In this document: piece after piece, positions 41,994 to 53,565 of the stretch | How positions within the stretch are numbered: the stretch's first letter is position 1 | Layout of the letters: each line of letters starts with the position of its first letter | Assembly: GCA_015501595.1 (NCBI GenBank) | Contig: JADNRX010000053.1 | Span: 143,555 to 207,554 of the forward strand | Direction of reading: 5' to 3' | DNA length: 64,000 bases | From: Hymenopellis radicata | Taxonomy: Eukaryota > Basidiomycota > Agaricomycetes > Agaricales > Physalacriaceae | Made by a program: the position numbers and the translations under genes | Notes under the pieces: generated by a model | Database searches by the model: none | Seen by the model: only the letters and a program-made list of their open reading frames with translations | What the model was told of the DNA's origin: nothing

Positions 41994-43889
41994 CGTGAAG
42001 GAAAGGGAAAAGGACAAGGTTGAAAAAATGGGCGTCTGAGGTTATATGTACGTTACTGGCGATCAAGGCACGTCGAAGCGCTGGGGCAACAAGGCGTTTC
42101 TGTAACTTGAAAAGCAGATTGCCGAATCAGTGGCGCCCAGTCAAAATTCCTCAAGACTCCGCTTCATGATGGCCCAGGCCCGAGATTTCGGGAGCGCTTC
42201 ATTTTTCCTAGCCAGAACGCGTACTGTCCTTGACGTGGGGGAAGCATGACTGCGGTTCTCGAGCTCCTTCTAGGTTTAGAGAGCAAGTGTGCTGTACAGA
42301 GTCCTCCCTTCAGTCTTTCACTGTTCAGAGCCATGCACTGGAACGCAAGTTTCAGGTATGGAAGGGTCACAGAGAGAAAGAAGTCCGGAAAGCCGCCCGA
42401 TTGGCGCTCACGCATACATTGATCGGTAGTCCGTTCTACGAGCGCTCTTCAATAATGACATGCCAAGGACGTCGAAATTGGCAAATACTTCGTACGACAC
42501 TGAGCTACTTAGGCATTTGTGAGTGTCCTTCATCCAAGGTTACTCACTGTACATACATAAGCATAAACATGGATGTCTCGCGTTTCGCGCGCCGAGTGTC
42601 ATGGCGTTAATAACGGCATGGGCCAAGCGTCAGGTTTAACTGTGAGACCCTCCGACTCCAATGAATTAGCTGTGCCAGTCCAAGATCCTGCGACGCACCT
42701 AGAGTTCTTCCGCAATGTTGTTCTGGTACAAGCATGTACAGTTGGCCTTTTTTCTCTTCAGCAGCTCTTTTACGATGTGTCCATTGATGCCGCTTTTAGA
42801 GCTGCGGGGAGATACACGAGGCAGGCAGTCGCAAGGTGATTTCCTGTTGCGGAGGATTTCCGCCTGGAGACGTCGAGCAGTGGGGCAACCATAATAGGCA
42901 TATTCCTTGATCATGAAGACAGATTCGCATCGGTAGATGAGATTCTATTGGCACTATGCATAGAACCTCTGTTTCTGGGAATGCACAAAGTCCACTACGA
43001 GTGTTGCCTCCAGATTGGTTATGCTAGATCCATCGACTTCGATTAAGCTTGAGCTGAAGGCAATGTGAGGACTCGAAAAGACACGTGCCAAGACATCCTC
43101 AAATGAGTATGGGAGCCCCCCTAAAAAGCCCAAGAATGTCTAATTCAGGATTTATCCATTTGCAGGTTCACGAAGGGCCTCTTTTGGAACGTCGCTACTC
43201 AGAGGCTTGAGGACGGTCGGTTGTTCAACGTTCAGGAACACGGCTGCCGCCCGGAGGACCCTGACCCGGTGTGTACACAGGGAGAAAGTATTCGAGGTTT
43301 GAAGCCAAGAACATTAAAGGAAAAGCAAAGCAATAGTACTCTGAGTGCGTAAGAACATGTGAAGAGACAACAGAGGAGCTATGAGGCACACAGGTTCAGA
43401 GCTAGATACGAGGAGTAGAGGCAGCACATTCCTGGCGACCGAAACTCTGATGAATCCAGTAAATCCAGTTGATGGTTTGACGAAGACATGATAAATCACT
43501 GTTGGGGGTTGTTTGTGGCAGACTCCCATTCCAGGTGCTTCGCGATCAAGTGACATGACCTCTCGCAGCACACTGCTCATGCTAGAACTTCGGTCAAAGT
43601 CAATACCATCAGCTTTGACCTACGCCCACATGCACATCTTTCAAGTTTCCCCCTTGACCTACAAGAACAGCGCGTCTGAAATAGCCTACACGATGTGTGG
43701 TGTCTAATGTCTGTCACTGTCCCTCTGGCTCGGTTCCGCCTCGCACATGAGTCCCCTTGACGTGGTCGCTCTCATATATGACTTTTCTCCCGCGGTTTTC
43801 ACTGTCAGCAACTCACTACCCCCCACAACGCCGAGAACTACTGCCGCATCATTCTCACTCGCTTAGTCTCGCATACATCTTCCATTGAG
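41994..43889. other. Long intergenic stretch, no supported gene
   Basis: Contains the laccase promoter (a minus-strand GTTATATG near 42050) and short frames on both strands, such as 42573-42839 (plus), without motifs or splice support. Confidence 0.4.
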
Positions 43890-44473
43890 ATGGCTACTTG
43901 GCAGGAAACTCCTATCAACCTCGTAACGCAAAATAGTAACTCGAGGACCGATGGCTGCTCCCCTCCGCAGGGCGAGATGAAAGGTGGCGTTTCATATTTG
44001 CTTGTATGTTCATTCTATGCTCGAACTTGGCGCAGTTTCTTCTGGAAACGGGTGTGAGCAATTCATTACCAGCGAACAACCCCCACCTACAAACTTTGGT
44101 GCGCTATCTTCAGGAAACCCAGATGCGTCTTACCGAAATGTTACGTGGCGCAGAGGAAGAAGGAAAACGTCTCGAAGCTCAATCTGAACGTAGAAAGCAA
44201 AGGGATAATCGCCTGAAGGAGGTAAGTATGCCCCTACGCCTATGACCCTTCCTAAATATGCCCTTGTCTCATCCTCTGTTTTCGTAGCTGACAGAACTCC
44301 GTAACGCTCTCCTTATCGATAAACTGATGGACGATGCCCGCGATAAAATCGTTCGGCAGAATGGCAAATCTTCGTGGGATGATTTAAGGGCCAACCGTTC
44401 CGACGCAGAGTTCCAAGCTTATTTGGTAGAGGTGACGAAGTTGCCAGAGGGTGCTATTGCGCTCCTGTTGTAG
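43890..44473 (+). CDS. Small coiled-coil protein, unknown
   Basis: Starts MATWQETPINLVTQNS at 43890. After an intron ending at about 44034 the protein continues FLLETGVSNSLPANNPHLQT, then a strong coiled coil (RYLQETQMRLTEMLRGAEEE, KRLEAQSERRKQRDNRLKE). A second intron (about 44222-44287) follows, then LTELRNALLIDKLMDDARDK and the ending LPEGAIALLL at 44473. The first intron is either very short (32 nt) or uses an unresolved donor, so that join is uncertain. No known domain. Length about 155 residues. Confidence 0.55.
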
Positions 44474-44867
44474 CTCCGGACTGAAGTGATTGAGAGAATC
44501 ATGCTGTAAAGTGGTAGCGCTCCAAGACAGACGATGTTTTCAGTTTTAAACCTAGGTGTATAACGCCTGAACTCAAATCTCTAGTCGGTATCAGCACCGT
44601 CAGATATTGTATCTTGTATACTAGCGCAACGTGTCCTGTCCCTCCAACCGCGCTCATATCTTGACTTTATCCCAGCTTTAAATTTAAGGTGTTCACGCTG
44701 AGAACAACGCTCCGGCTACATGCCAAATTCTGAGCAATAAAGACAAGACAGACGATCCCATCGTTTGCATGATAGACGTCGATAGACCATCGCGGCTTAA
44801 ACTATAGCAAAGAATCACTGTGATTTCAACTTACAATGTACGGTAGTTGAACATATCCATTCTAACT
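44474..44867. other. Intergenic, outer flank of the left repeat arm
   Basis: No gene seen. Its sequence is not shared with the flank of the right arm beyond 58993. Confidence 0.45.
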
Positions 44868-46400
44868 ACAAGAAGACGTACCGATGATGATCCTAGAATG
44901 CACGATTAGGCCAGCCCCGATGAAGATAGAATGAGACCCACAAGAATGCTAAATCACGTCCCAGAGGAAGAGAAACTCTCCGAAGAGAGCGAGGGGTTTC
45001 CAAAAATTGCTTCAAATAGGCAGCAGACGAAGAGTAGTCTGAATCGAGTTGCATGCACGCATCAACGGCAGTCGAATCGCAAAACGAGTTCGTCACATCC
45101 GAAGATACAAATACACGCACCGCGAAGTGCACTAAAGGACGGACACACAGGCAAATTCCATAGAGAGCCCCGTACGCAAGCCAACACCCCACAGACGCGC
45201 GACCGGTGTCAACCAAGGCCTGATGGCGCGTTCGGTGGAGAAGTGGTCCGTTTTCGAGGGAGGGCGCCAGGGAATCAACGTGTTGAAGCAACACATCCCT
45301 CGATAGCCCTCCGGTGCCAACCTTGAACAAGGTGGAAGGTTGACGAAAACGAAACTCAGCTTCAACGAGGCGGGGGCATGCTGCCGGGCCGCCACGAGAT
45401 AAGGGCATGCTGCGCAATATCCCGCACGGTCGTAGGTGATCCGTGCTACGGTCGTAGGTGATCCGTATCCTCATTGGTGTGAGGCGGAGGAGGGGCTGGG
45501 TATCCCTCTGAACTGTCGTTCTGCATAATTTCCATGGCGGTTAACCAGTGCGCTAGGTTTGGCACGATCCGGTGTTTTCACACGGTGCGGGTGGCACATT
45601 CCAGGGCACTGAGGCCTGTATGAATCCCGGCATCGGTAGGAGCCGTGCGTTGTGTTGCAAAATCCCTATGCGTTTCGGCACAGTGCGCTTAGCACGATCT
45701 CGACAGCGGTCGTTGCGGTCACCATTCATCGGGTCGACTGGTATTGTCGGCTTGCGTCTCTTGCGCTTATTGCTTGCTCGTCTTGAGCACCCGGGTGCCT
45801 GCATGGGGAGGCGCGGTGAGCATAAGGGAAGGTATGCATAAAGGAGTGGGGGACATACCTTGCCAGCTCGATGCGAGATTGGATTTGGATTCATCCTAGT
45901 AAGTAAATCTAGTCAGCACCCGCGCGAAAAGAGGTTACTAAGACATACTGGATTGGATCTGGAAGCTGATCTCTCAGCCTTGTATGCATTCTCCGTTGAA
46001 AGTGGTGTAGGGTGTTGGCATCCGAGGATGATCTGCGCGTCGAAGACAACGCAGACCCGCGTTCCGAGGAACGCTCGTGCGCCGGTAGCCCAAGGAAAAA
46101 GCGTGTGTGCCGCCCAATCTCTTCGACGGGTTTCAAACCATCGACTGCTCGCCCTCCCCGACGAGGATCTTCGGGCATCGAGCAGCCATGATGCATGTCT
46201 GATACGTCGAGTGGCCATTACAGCCAGACCCAGCTAGAGTCAATCTAGAGAGATTAATACTCAGACCTTACCCGCTCGCAAGGAAGGACGTCGCCGTCTT
46301 GTACGGGGCGAGCATCGCGGTTTTTCGTCTGCTGCATGAAGGTATGAAAGAAACCTGAAACCGGCGAATTCCCTTATATCCCCGATTCCACGTGTCCACG
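44868..46400 (-). repeat. Left arm, outer unit (A)
   Basis: About 1.5 kb, inverted relative to 57440-58993. Read on the minus strand it has a TATA box (46373-46380), a leader with GCAGCAGACGAAAA, the shared sequence ATGCTCGCCCCGTACAAGAC (ATG at 46315-46313), the block GGTAAGGTCTGAGT, a hairpin (46059-46074), and a later basic frame starting MNPNPISHRAG that continues in exon-like DNA to APCENTGSCQT. It is also related, more distantly, to unit B beside it. A 22-bp-period duplication of ACGGTCGTAGGTGATCCGT at 45426-45466 is private to this copy. No transposase or reverse transcriptase frame was seen. Confidence 0.75.
46059..46074 (-). other. Hairpin in left unit A
   Basis: GCGTTCC-GA-GGAACGC on the plus strand, a perfect 7-bp inverted repeat, or 6 bp with a four-base loop. 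It lies just beside the conserved CTACCGGCGCACGA block (minus strand), the same place as the hairpin in unit B. Confidence 0.6.
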
Positions 46401-46429
46401 TGGCCGCGGCCGCCTACAGCCTCGAGGCG

Positions 46430-47891
46430 AATCAGAACAGTGTAAAGAGTTTCGAATCAAGGCAGAAATTATCAACGCCTATCTATCAATGACATGGGTG
46501 GAAACACAAGAATGTAAGCGTGGAAGTAAAAGAAAGTCAAGTACGTCAACAGATGAGAAGACCCTCCGAAGAGAGACGCAATGATTCCAAAAATTACATC
46601 GCATAGCAGCAGACGAAGAGTAGTCTGAATCGAGTTACATGCACACTTCACTGGCAGTCGAATCGCGAACGATTCGTCACATCCAACGAAGCGATGGATG
46701 CACCGCAAAGCGCACTAAAGAGCAAACACACAGATAAACTTCACAGAACCCCGTACGCAAACCAGCACTCTAGCCACGACCGGTGTCATTCAAGGCCTCG
46801 TCGTGCGTTGGTGAAGATTAAGCTCATCTTTGAAAAGAACGTAGGGCATCACTGCGCGGAAACAACGCAGCTACCCTCGATAGTTCTTTCCCCGTGGGTG
46901 TCTCATCCGTAAAGTCGGACACCCACACCAATGAGACCGCCTCAGCGGGTCAAAGGACCCGGCCAAGGTCCTGTGGGAGCTTCTTACGAGCTCTTGAGGT
47001 TCCTGGACCGAAGGGTGGAGGCTACCATGCCCATTGGCGTGGTAGCCGCGCCGTGAAACCATGGTTTTGAGCTGTGCTGAGGAGGCCAGTGAACAGGGCA
47101 CTGCAGCACTATCCCCAAAGAAACCACACTTTGGAGAACGTTGTACGCAATGAGAACTGAACCCGACGACTCCAGCACGTGTGCCCAGGGGCACAATCCA
47201 GTTGGCGGTCGGTCACTGTTCTTCTCAATGTGGAAGACAGCTGCGACTGTGCGACGAGATTCAGCGACATAAGCAAGACGCGGAAGACCTGACCGACCTT
47301 GGGGTGCCATAAGACAGTCCGACGTGGAGCAGTCTTAGGATCCTTCGTACTCGACATCAGAACACGCGGTCGTGTAAGTATGTAGAGAACGACGTACTAG
47401 GATATGGAGTGTGGACTTTTGACCTCTCCAATCCTGCCATAAATCATGAGAGTTTCGCCTTTGGGTTCCAGAGTGCTGATAAGCGACCAGTGACCCATGG
47501 TGCGCCGTAGGCGCGCCATGGGCGCGTCCGTCGGGACGCGTCGTGCGCCGGTAGTCCATAGAAGAATGCATGTGTGCTGCCCAGTCTCTTCGACAGTTTT
47601 CAAAGCACTGTTTCGTCGCCCTCCTTGTCAAAAAGATCTTGGGGCATTGACGAAACAGTGTTGGCTTTCTGGTATGTCGATTGGCAGTTAACACCAGACC
47701 CAGTTAGAGTCAATTCACAGAGAGACAAGAACACTCAGACCTTACCCGCTGGCGAGAATAGACAAAAAGTCTTGTACGGGGCGAGCATTGCAGTTTTTCG
47801 TCTGCTGCGTGATGGAGGTATTAAAAGAAATCCAGAAAAGGAAATAACCGGTTTTATGTCCGTCTGCACGTGGCAATCGTGGCGCACCTTT
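46430..47891 (-). repeat. Left arm, inner unit (B)
   Basis: About 1.46 kb, very similar to 55918-57360 in inverted orientation and, more distantly, to the adjacent unit A. On the minus strand the ATG of the shared ATGCTCGCCCCG leader is at 47788. Downstream are two hairpins (47523-47540, 47495-47521) and a frame from 47310 (MAPQGRSGLPRLAYVAESRR) that in this copy is broken by a one-base change near VVSLG. Its partner keeps it open for 146 codons. No mobile-element enzyme is encoded. Confidence 0.8.
47495..47540 (-). other. Paired hairpins in left unit B
   Basis: CGCGTCC-GTCG-GGACGCG at 47523-47540 is a perfect 7-bp stem. Next to it, 47495-47521 forms CCATGGTGCGCC-GTA-GGCGCGCCATGG with one mismatch. 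Confidence 0.6.
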
Positions 47892-48315
47892 CAAGGATGG
47901 TTTCTCGTCGCGATGAACGGAGAGAAAGATGGAGCTACGATGAGACACGTAGGTAGCGACCCAAAGGTAGCCTTATCACTCCAAAATTATCGCATAATCA
48001 TCTCAGCGTCTAGGTGCAGATCAGACTCCGTCTTGCGGGACAGGATAGATCCAAGGTGCAGTTATAATAACCTACGCTCATGGAACTAAGCAACGTTGAC
48101 AACAGACTACCACCTCTGAAGATAAAATTGAAGTATCCATCGCGTATTCCCACCTATTCCCACTGGGTGCTCTTTTTTTCTGGCACCTTGCACATCTGGA
48201 ATCATTTATCTAACGGTCGAGCGCAAGTGCAGGAAAAGAGGTCGCATTTACGGCGCTCACTCTGCTTCGGCCGAGTATTCCGATCGATCACTTCATACCT
48301 TGACCAGCAACCACA
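47892..48315. other. Intergenic, promoter region of the homoserine dehydrogenase gene
   Basis: No gene seen. It is the junction between the left repeat arm and the unique core. Confidence 0.45.
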
Positions 48316-49482
48316 ATGTCTAAAATTCTCGTCGCTGTCGTTGGCGTCGGACTCGTTGGGTCTGAATTCGTTAACCAATTACTATCCGTATCCGACTCCC
48401 CATTCCAACTCATATCTCTAACCTCCTCGAGCCGGACGCTGTTCTCTCCCGAAACACCCATCGGTTCATCATGGAAATCGCAGCTGGGCGCTTCCTCAGA
48501 AAAAGCGGATATAACCGCGTTGACTGAAAAGCTGAAGCCGTTGGTCTCCAAGGCCAAGGTCGTCGTGGTCGACAACACGTCGTCGGATGACATTGCAGCG
48601 CTCTATCCAGTCTGGTTGAAAGCCGGCATCAGTGTCATTACACCCAACAAAAAGGCGTTCTCTGGTCCGTTGTCTTTGTACCAGGATATCCTGGCTTCAA
48701 GCAAAGCATCGGGCGCGCGCTTCCTTAACGAGTCTACTGTCGGTGCAGGACTACCCATCATAAACACTCTCAAGGAACTGGTCCTTACCGGCGACAAGAT
48801 CGTCAAAATCGAGGGAGTCTTCTCGGGGACAATGAGCTACATCTTCAACCAGTACTCGAACGGCTCACCCGATGGCCCTGCTTTCTCGTCTGTCGTGAGC
48901 GAGGCAAGGGAGAAGGGCTACACCGTCAGTTGTCAGTTTGCCTTCATGAACAGAAACTAAGATTGTTGCAGGAACCTCACCCAGCAGATGATCTCAATGG
49001 CTTCGATGTTGCACGTAAACTCACCATCTTAAGCCGGACCATCGCTCCCTCAGTCTCCATCCAATCCTTCACGTCCGTGCAAACAGCCTCTCTCATTCCT
49101 TCTGACCTTGAAGGCATTCCCACCGGCGATGAGTTCATCGCTCGTCTGCCCGAGTTCGATGCCGAATTCGACAAGATGCGCAAAGACGCGGCCAAGGCAG
49201 AACAGGTCCTTCGTTTCGTCGGTGTCGTGGACCCGGTGAACGGACAGGTGAAGGCGGGCCTGGAGAGGTATCCCACATCGCATCCATTCGCCACGAGTTT
49301 GGGTGGATCAGATAACATCGTGCTGTTCCACACCGAACGGTACGGTGCGCGACCACTGATTGTGCAGGGTGCAGGCGCAGGCGCTGCTGTTACAGCGATG
49401 GGTGTTCTAGGAGATTTATTCAAGTGAGTGCTTTCATTCGAGAGGTGTTGAGTTCCTAACGCGAGGCATCAGGCTTGTTTAG
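48316..49482 (+). CDS. HOM6: Homoserine dehydrogenase
   Basis: NAD(P)H-dependent reduction of aspartate semialdehyde to homoserine, shared by threonine and methionine synthesis, cytosolic. Exon 1 (48316-48924) starts MSKILVAVVGVGLVGSEFVN with the nucleotide-binding GVGLVG, then ITPNKKAFSGPL, the family segment NESTVGAGLPIINTLKEL and KIEGVFSGTMSYIFNQYSNG. After a 47-nt intron, exon 2 (from 48972) has EPHPADDLNGFDVARKLTIL and ends GAGAGAAVTAMGVLGDLF. The frame reaches a stop at 49427, but a perfect GTGAGT donor sits there and splicing to a CAG at 49472 gives a terminal KLV and a stop at 49482, which I prefer. Full length, no break. Confidence 0.92.
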
Positions 49483-49810
49483 AACCGGAATGAAAAGTGA
49501 AGCAGTCAGACTATTACCATAGTGACCCGGAGATCATTGTTCGACTGAGAATGGCCGTCCTTTAGCGCTTCAACATAAGTATCAACGCAGGCCCACAAAT
49601 CAACGTCATGTTCACGCGCCGAACGGGCGTATGGAGCGTGTTCCGATGACCTTTGATACGTACGCGACCCCTGCCTAAGATCGTCTTTTTGGACGAAACT
49701 CTCGTGTCTCGTGGTACCGGTCCGTGTCATTCGTCGAGTCGCCTTTGGACGACACGGTCCGGATGTGTCTTTAAATACTCGCCGTCTGCTGAGCGCTCTC
49801 TCTGAGCGTG

Positions 49811-51956
49811 ATGATGTACGCACCCTTCAAAGTTGCCCTTTTGGGCGCGTGTTTCTCATCTGCAATGGCGAGCACACTATCAAATCTGACTCTTCCGGGA
49901 CCTCCAGCTCTGCCATTCAACGCGTCTCACCATATTCATCCCGCGCTGCATAGCTTTAGTATCGAGACCGCGTTTTGGACGGCTTATATGGGAAATGTCA
50001 CCCATCCTAGTATTCTCACCAAGAACCTCTTGGCGAATCTGAAAGATCGCACGGGGACACCAGTGCAAGTGCGGATTGGCGGTATCACGGCCGACTCCAC
50101 CTTTTGGGACGACAACTTGGATACACCGTTGTTCAACTTTGTGACAGAAGGGTGCGTGCTCTTGACGCCGACATAGTCACTGACTATTCTGATACGTCTT
50201 AGCGGAGACCTGGTCAACACCACGATTGGGCCCGATTTCTGGAAAACATTCGCCGTCCTTCCTGATGATACTGAAATTGTGATGAACCTGGTGCGCTACG
50301 AAAGTCGCGGTTGGAAGTAACCTGATAGTCGAAACCAGAATCTTGACACGGGCATTTACGAAGCCGCGCTGCTGGTGGCTAATGCAACTGTACAAGGCCT
50401 CCAACCCGGTCAGCTCATTGCCATGGAAAGTACGTCTCCCGTTATCCAGCAAGTTCTTCATGTTCACTCCATTTCACGCATGTAGTCGGAAACGAACCAG
50501 ACCATTACGGCAAATACACCGCACAGACCTATGCCGAAACTTGGAAGGTATTTTCTTGTCGGGTCAGTTGAGTTACGATAATCTGATGCAGACCTGTAGA
50601 CCTGGAGCAAAAACATCTCAGACGCCCTCGACATTACCGAGCCCTTCTTCCAAATCGCGGCTACTGCTGAAGATCCCATCTGGCCGTACGGAACAGCAGC
50701 AGGTGATGCGGCGCTCGATTGTGTGAGTGCTCTGAAGGCAGGGGCAAATAATGAGAGTACCACGAAATGGTGCAGTGAGCACACGTATCAGTACAGTGTG
50801 AGTTCGGAATTGGATGTAATGCTATGGTGGTGGTGGCTCATCGATAGCAGGTCTGTGATCCAACGCGCGCTGCAGTCGCGACTTTGACCAACCTGGTACG
50901 GTCTCTTCCCTCGAACGCTGGCTAAGCTGATCCGTCCCCCAGGTCAACCACACTCGTCTTGCCATGTAAGAACAACGCGATCGAAGTTTGGATCAACGCA
51001 TTGACGGGATTAGGTACCTCGACCTTGGCAGCCAAGGATCAACTATGTCCGTGAAAACTTAGGGGATGACGCCTTTGTCGTCGGTCAGCCGCCTTCGTCT
51101 CGCCAGAGTAATCACTGCTCATCGTGTCGTAGGCGAATACAACTCTGTTTCCTGCGCTGGACATGACGGCGTCAGTAACACATTCGGCCAGGCGTTGTGG
51201 CTATTAGACACAACGTTATATGCTGCATCTATAAACATCTCCCGGTCAGACTTCTTCTCTAAAGCATGGCTGAATGATGCAACTCACATCTTTCGTGCAG
51301 AATGTACATCCACCAAGGCGGACCACTAAGTGCCCAAGGCGATCTGCAACTCAACCATGGCGGCATGAGTCTCTACAATCTCTGGTAAGATCTTTCCCCG
51401 CTCATACTCCATCTCAACTATAACGTCGTCTTTAAGGTATCCTGTCTCGAACAAGAACGGCCCCGTCAAAATCTTCCCGTCTTACTACGCCTATCTCTTC
51501 ATCGCAGAAACCTTGGGTCCTTCTACCACGCTCCGCATTGGAAACGTCTGGCCTGGCAGGCAGGCCAACAACTCCGGAATCACAACTGAACTGGGCGACA
51601 CGTCGGCTGGTCAGCTCGTCGCGTATGGGTTCTGGGACGATGCTGTTAGTACAGAGTATCCGACGAAGCTCGCTCTTCTTAATTTGGAGAGCTATAACGA
51701 AACCACGGCCGTCAGACCAAACTCGACCTTTGACATTTCGACATATGTGGCGTGCGATCAGTCAATCAGGGTGCGACGTCTACAAGCACCTGGCGCAAAT
51801 GTCATTGAAGGAAACGTGACGACCTGGGCAGGCCAGACTTTCTCGTACGAAGATGGAACGGCGGTGGGTGATGTTGTGGAAGAGAAGATACACGGGAGTG
51901 AAATCACAGTTGCAGCTTCGGAGGCAGCGTTGATTTTTCTGCCAAATTGTCCGTAG
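49811..51956 (+). CDS. Glycoside hydrolase family 79 (beta-glucuronidase-like), secreted
   Basis: The start at 49811 (MMYAPFKVALLGACFSSAMA) gives a signal peptide. About ten exons encode roughly 520 residues. The acid/base Glu lies in GNEPDHYGKYTAQTYAETWK (near 50490) and the nucleophile Glu in GEYNSVSCAGHDGVSNTFGQ (near 51135), spaced as in clan GH-A enzymes of GH79. Other family-like segments are VQVRIGGITADSTFWDD and the C-terminal beta domain from FPSYYAYLFIAETLGPSTTL to ASEAALIFLPNCP. GH79 enzymes release glucuronic acid or 4-O-methyl derivatives from arabinogalactan or proteoglycan side chains. The exon around 51000 is the least certain. Extracellular plant-polysaccharide use fits the nearby galactonate dehydratase. 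Confidence 0.83.
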
Positions 51957-53565
51957 GACTGTACAATGAGTCACCAGTACAAACCGGCCGGTTCTCCCTC
52001 CCGCGGCTTCCCTACTCGCCAACTTACCTTTCGTACGACTACCACAACATGATACGACGCTTAGTTATCCAAATACCTCGCAACTTCATTCCTTTCTTCT
52101 ACTGTTCCCATTCCTTCATTTCCCGCCAGCAGAGGCCAGCAGTCTAATGTTACTGTGACGTTAGTCTCCCGTAGGCATACTCTACACCTCGCGGTACTCG
52201 GTGTTTAGACTGTGACGTTGTTCATCTTGCTGCAGCCGACCTCTCAGCAGTTCGGTAGAATGCTCTTGCAGAAAGCCTTCTTCATCAAAATCTTGTAACA
52301 ATCAAATCACATCGCGACTGGAACGATAAGTAACTGGCACCTCCTAAACCAGCGGGATGGCGAATTCGGAACACACACATTAATCTAGTACAACAAGATG
52401 ACGAAGGGCCTCAAACGAGCCATCCAGTATGACTCGTCCCCTTTGAAAGGTACTTAGCAAGTAAGCGCGAGCCGAGCTCTGAGTTACAAAGCCACGGCCG
52501 ACATATGAATATTGTGGCACGCCGAACACTGAACAGCATCAAAATCAAACAAGTATGCCTGCAACTTGAAAGCAACTTCTCCAGGAGTGACAGATGCAGA
52601 GAAACTCTCTCTCGTGATGTCTCTACTGTGGGACATAGTAAATGTACGATAGTCTGGATAAGAAAACACGTACAGACCCATTTCTAGGCTCACACAGGCC
52701 AAAAAGAAGATGTTACAGATAGCACATCGTCCACGCAAGCCGACTGCCGCAAGAAATACATCCAGCATTTTATGGCGGTTAAGACGCGTACCAAGGGGCG
52801 ATCGTTGGGTGACAAAAAATTGGAATTACCGCCTGCGCCACGACAATAAGCGAATCTCCAAACACAGTCGTTAATCGGCTTCAGAAGAAAAAGGGAGTGA
52901 AAAACAGGCAGACAAAGACCTACACGTCAACAAACCTGGGTAGCTTACAGTACAAGTCCCAGAACCAATCAAATCCCAAGGTAACACAGTGCTGATTCGA
53001 CGGGACGAGTGCAAGTGTACCCATACGAGTTGATTTCCACCAATAATCGAATACGCCAGTCAAGAGCTACGAAAAACCAAGGGGCAAGTCGTCACAGAGC
53101 GAAGTCAACTTTGACATGAATAGGTTAGGTTGTTCATTCACAGTGACCGATTGGAAAAGAATCGTTTCACACGCGCGCGGACAGGGCGAGGGAGGCAGAG
53201 AGTATGGAGCTAAGGATATTCGAACAACATCAACAACCAGCATGTTTCGCGGTCACGCCGACGTTCTGAAGAATTTAATGACCCGCAACGCGTCCCGCTC
53301 AGCAAAGACACTAGAAACATAGCTTTGGTACTGGGAACTGACTGGGAATAGGTTCAGTGCACCGCCCGGTGGCGTAACGATGTCGATGCGCCTACCGGAA
53401 ACGTGAATGTGCCTTATGTATTACGAAGCCCCATTTTACAAGCAAGGTTTCTAGCCGCCTCAGGCGGCACTTTACGAGTATACCAAGACATCCGTTTTAC
53501 AGCGCTGAGGCCGCCTAAATAAAATCCAATTAGAATATTAATGCAAGTTTGTGCTAAGAGCGAGT
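51957..53565. other. Convergent intergenic stretch, no gene seen
   Basis: 1.6 kb between two converging genes, without supported coding. A perfect GCCGCC-TCA-GGCGGC hairpin lies at 53454-53468, about 100 nt beyond the stop of the minus-strand KGD2 gene, and a related GAGGCCGCCT lies near 53507. Confidence 0.5.
53454..53468 (-). terminator. Hairpin downstream of the 2-oxoglutarate dehydrogenase E2 gene
   Basis: Perfect 6-bp stem with a TCA loop in the 3' flank of KGD2. A role in 3'-end formation is only a guess, because eukaryotic genes rarely use hairpin terminators. Confidence 0.2.

Noticed and set aside
42230..42839. Plus-strand frames of 126 and 88 codons upstream of the coiled-coil gene
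   Set aside because: No motif, no splice continuation and no promoter. They lie opposite the laccase promoter region and read as chance frames.
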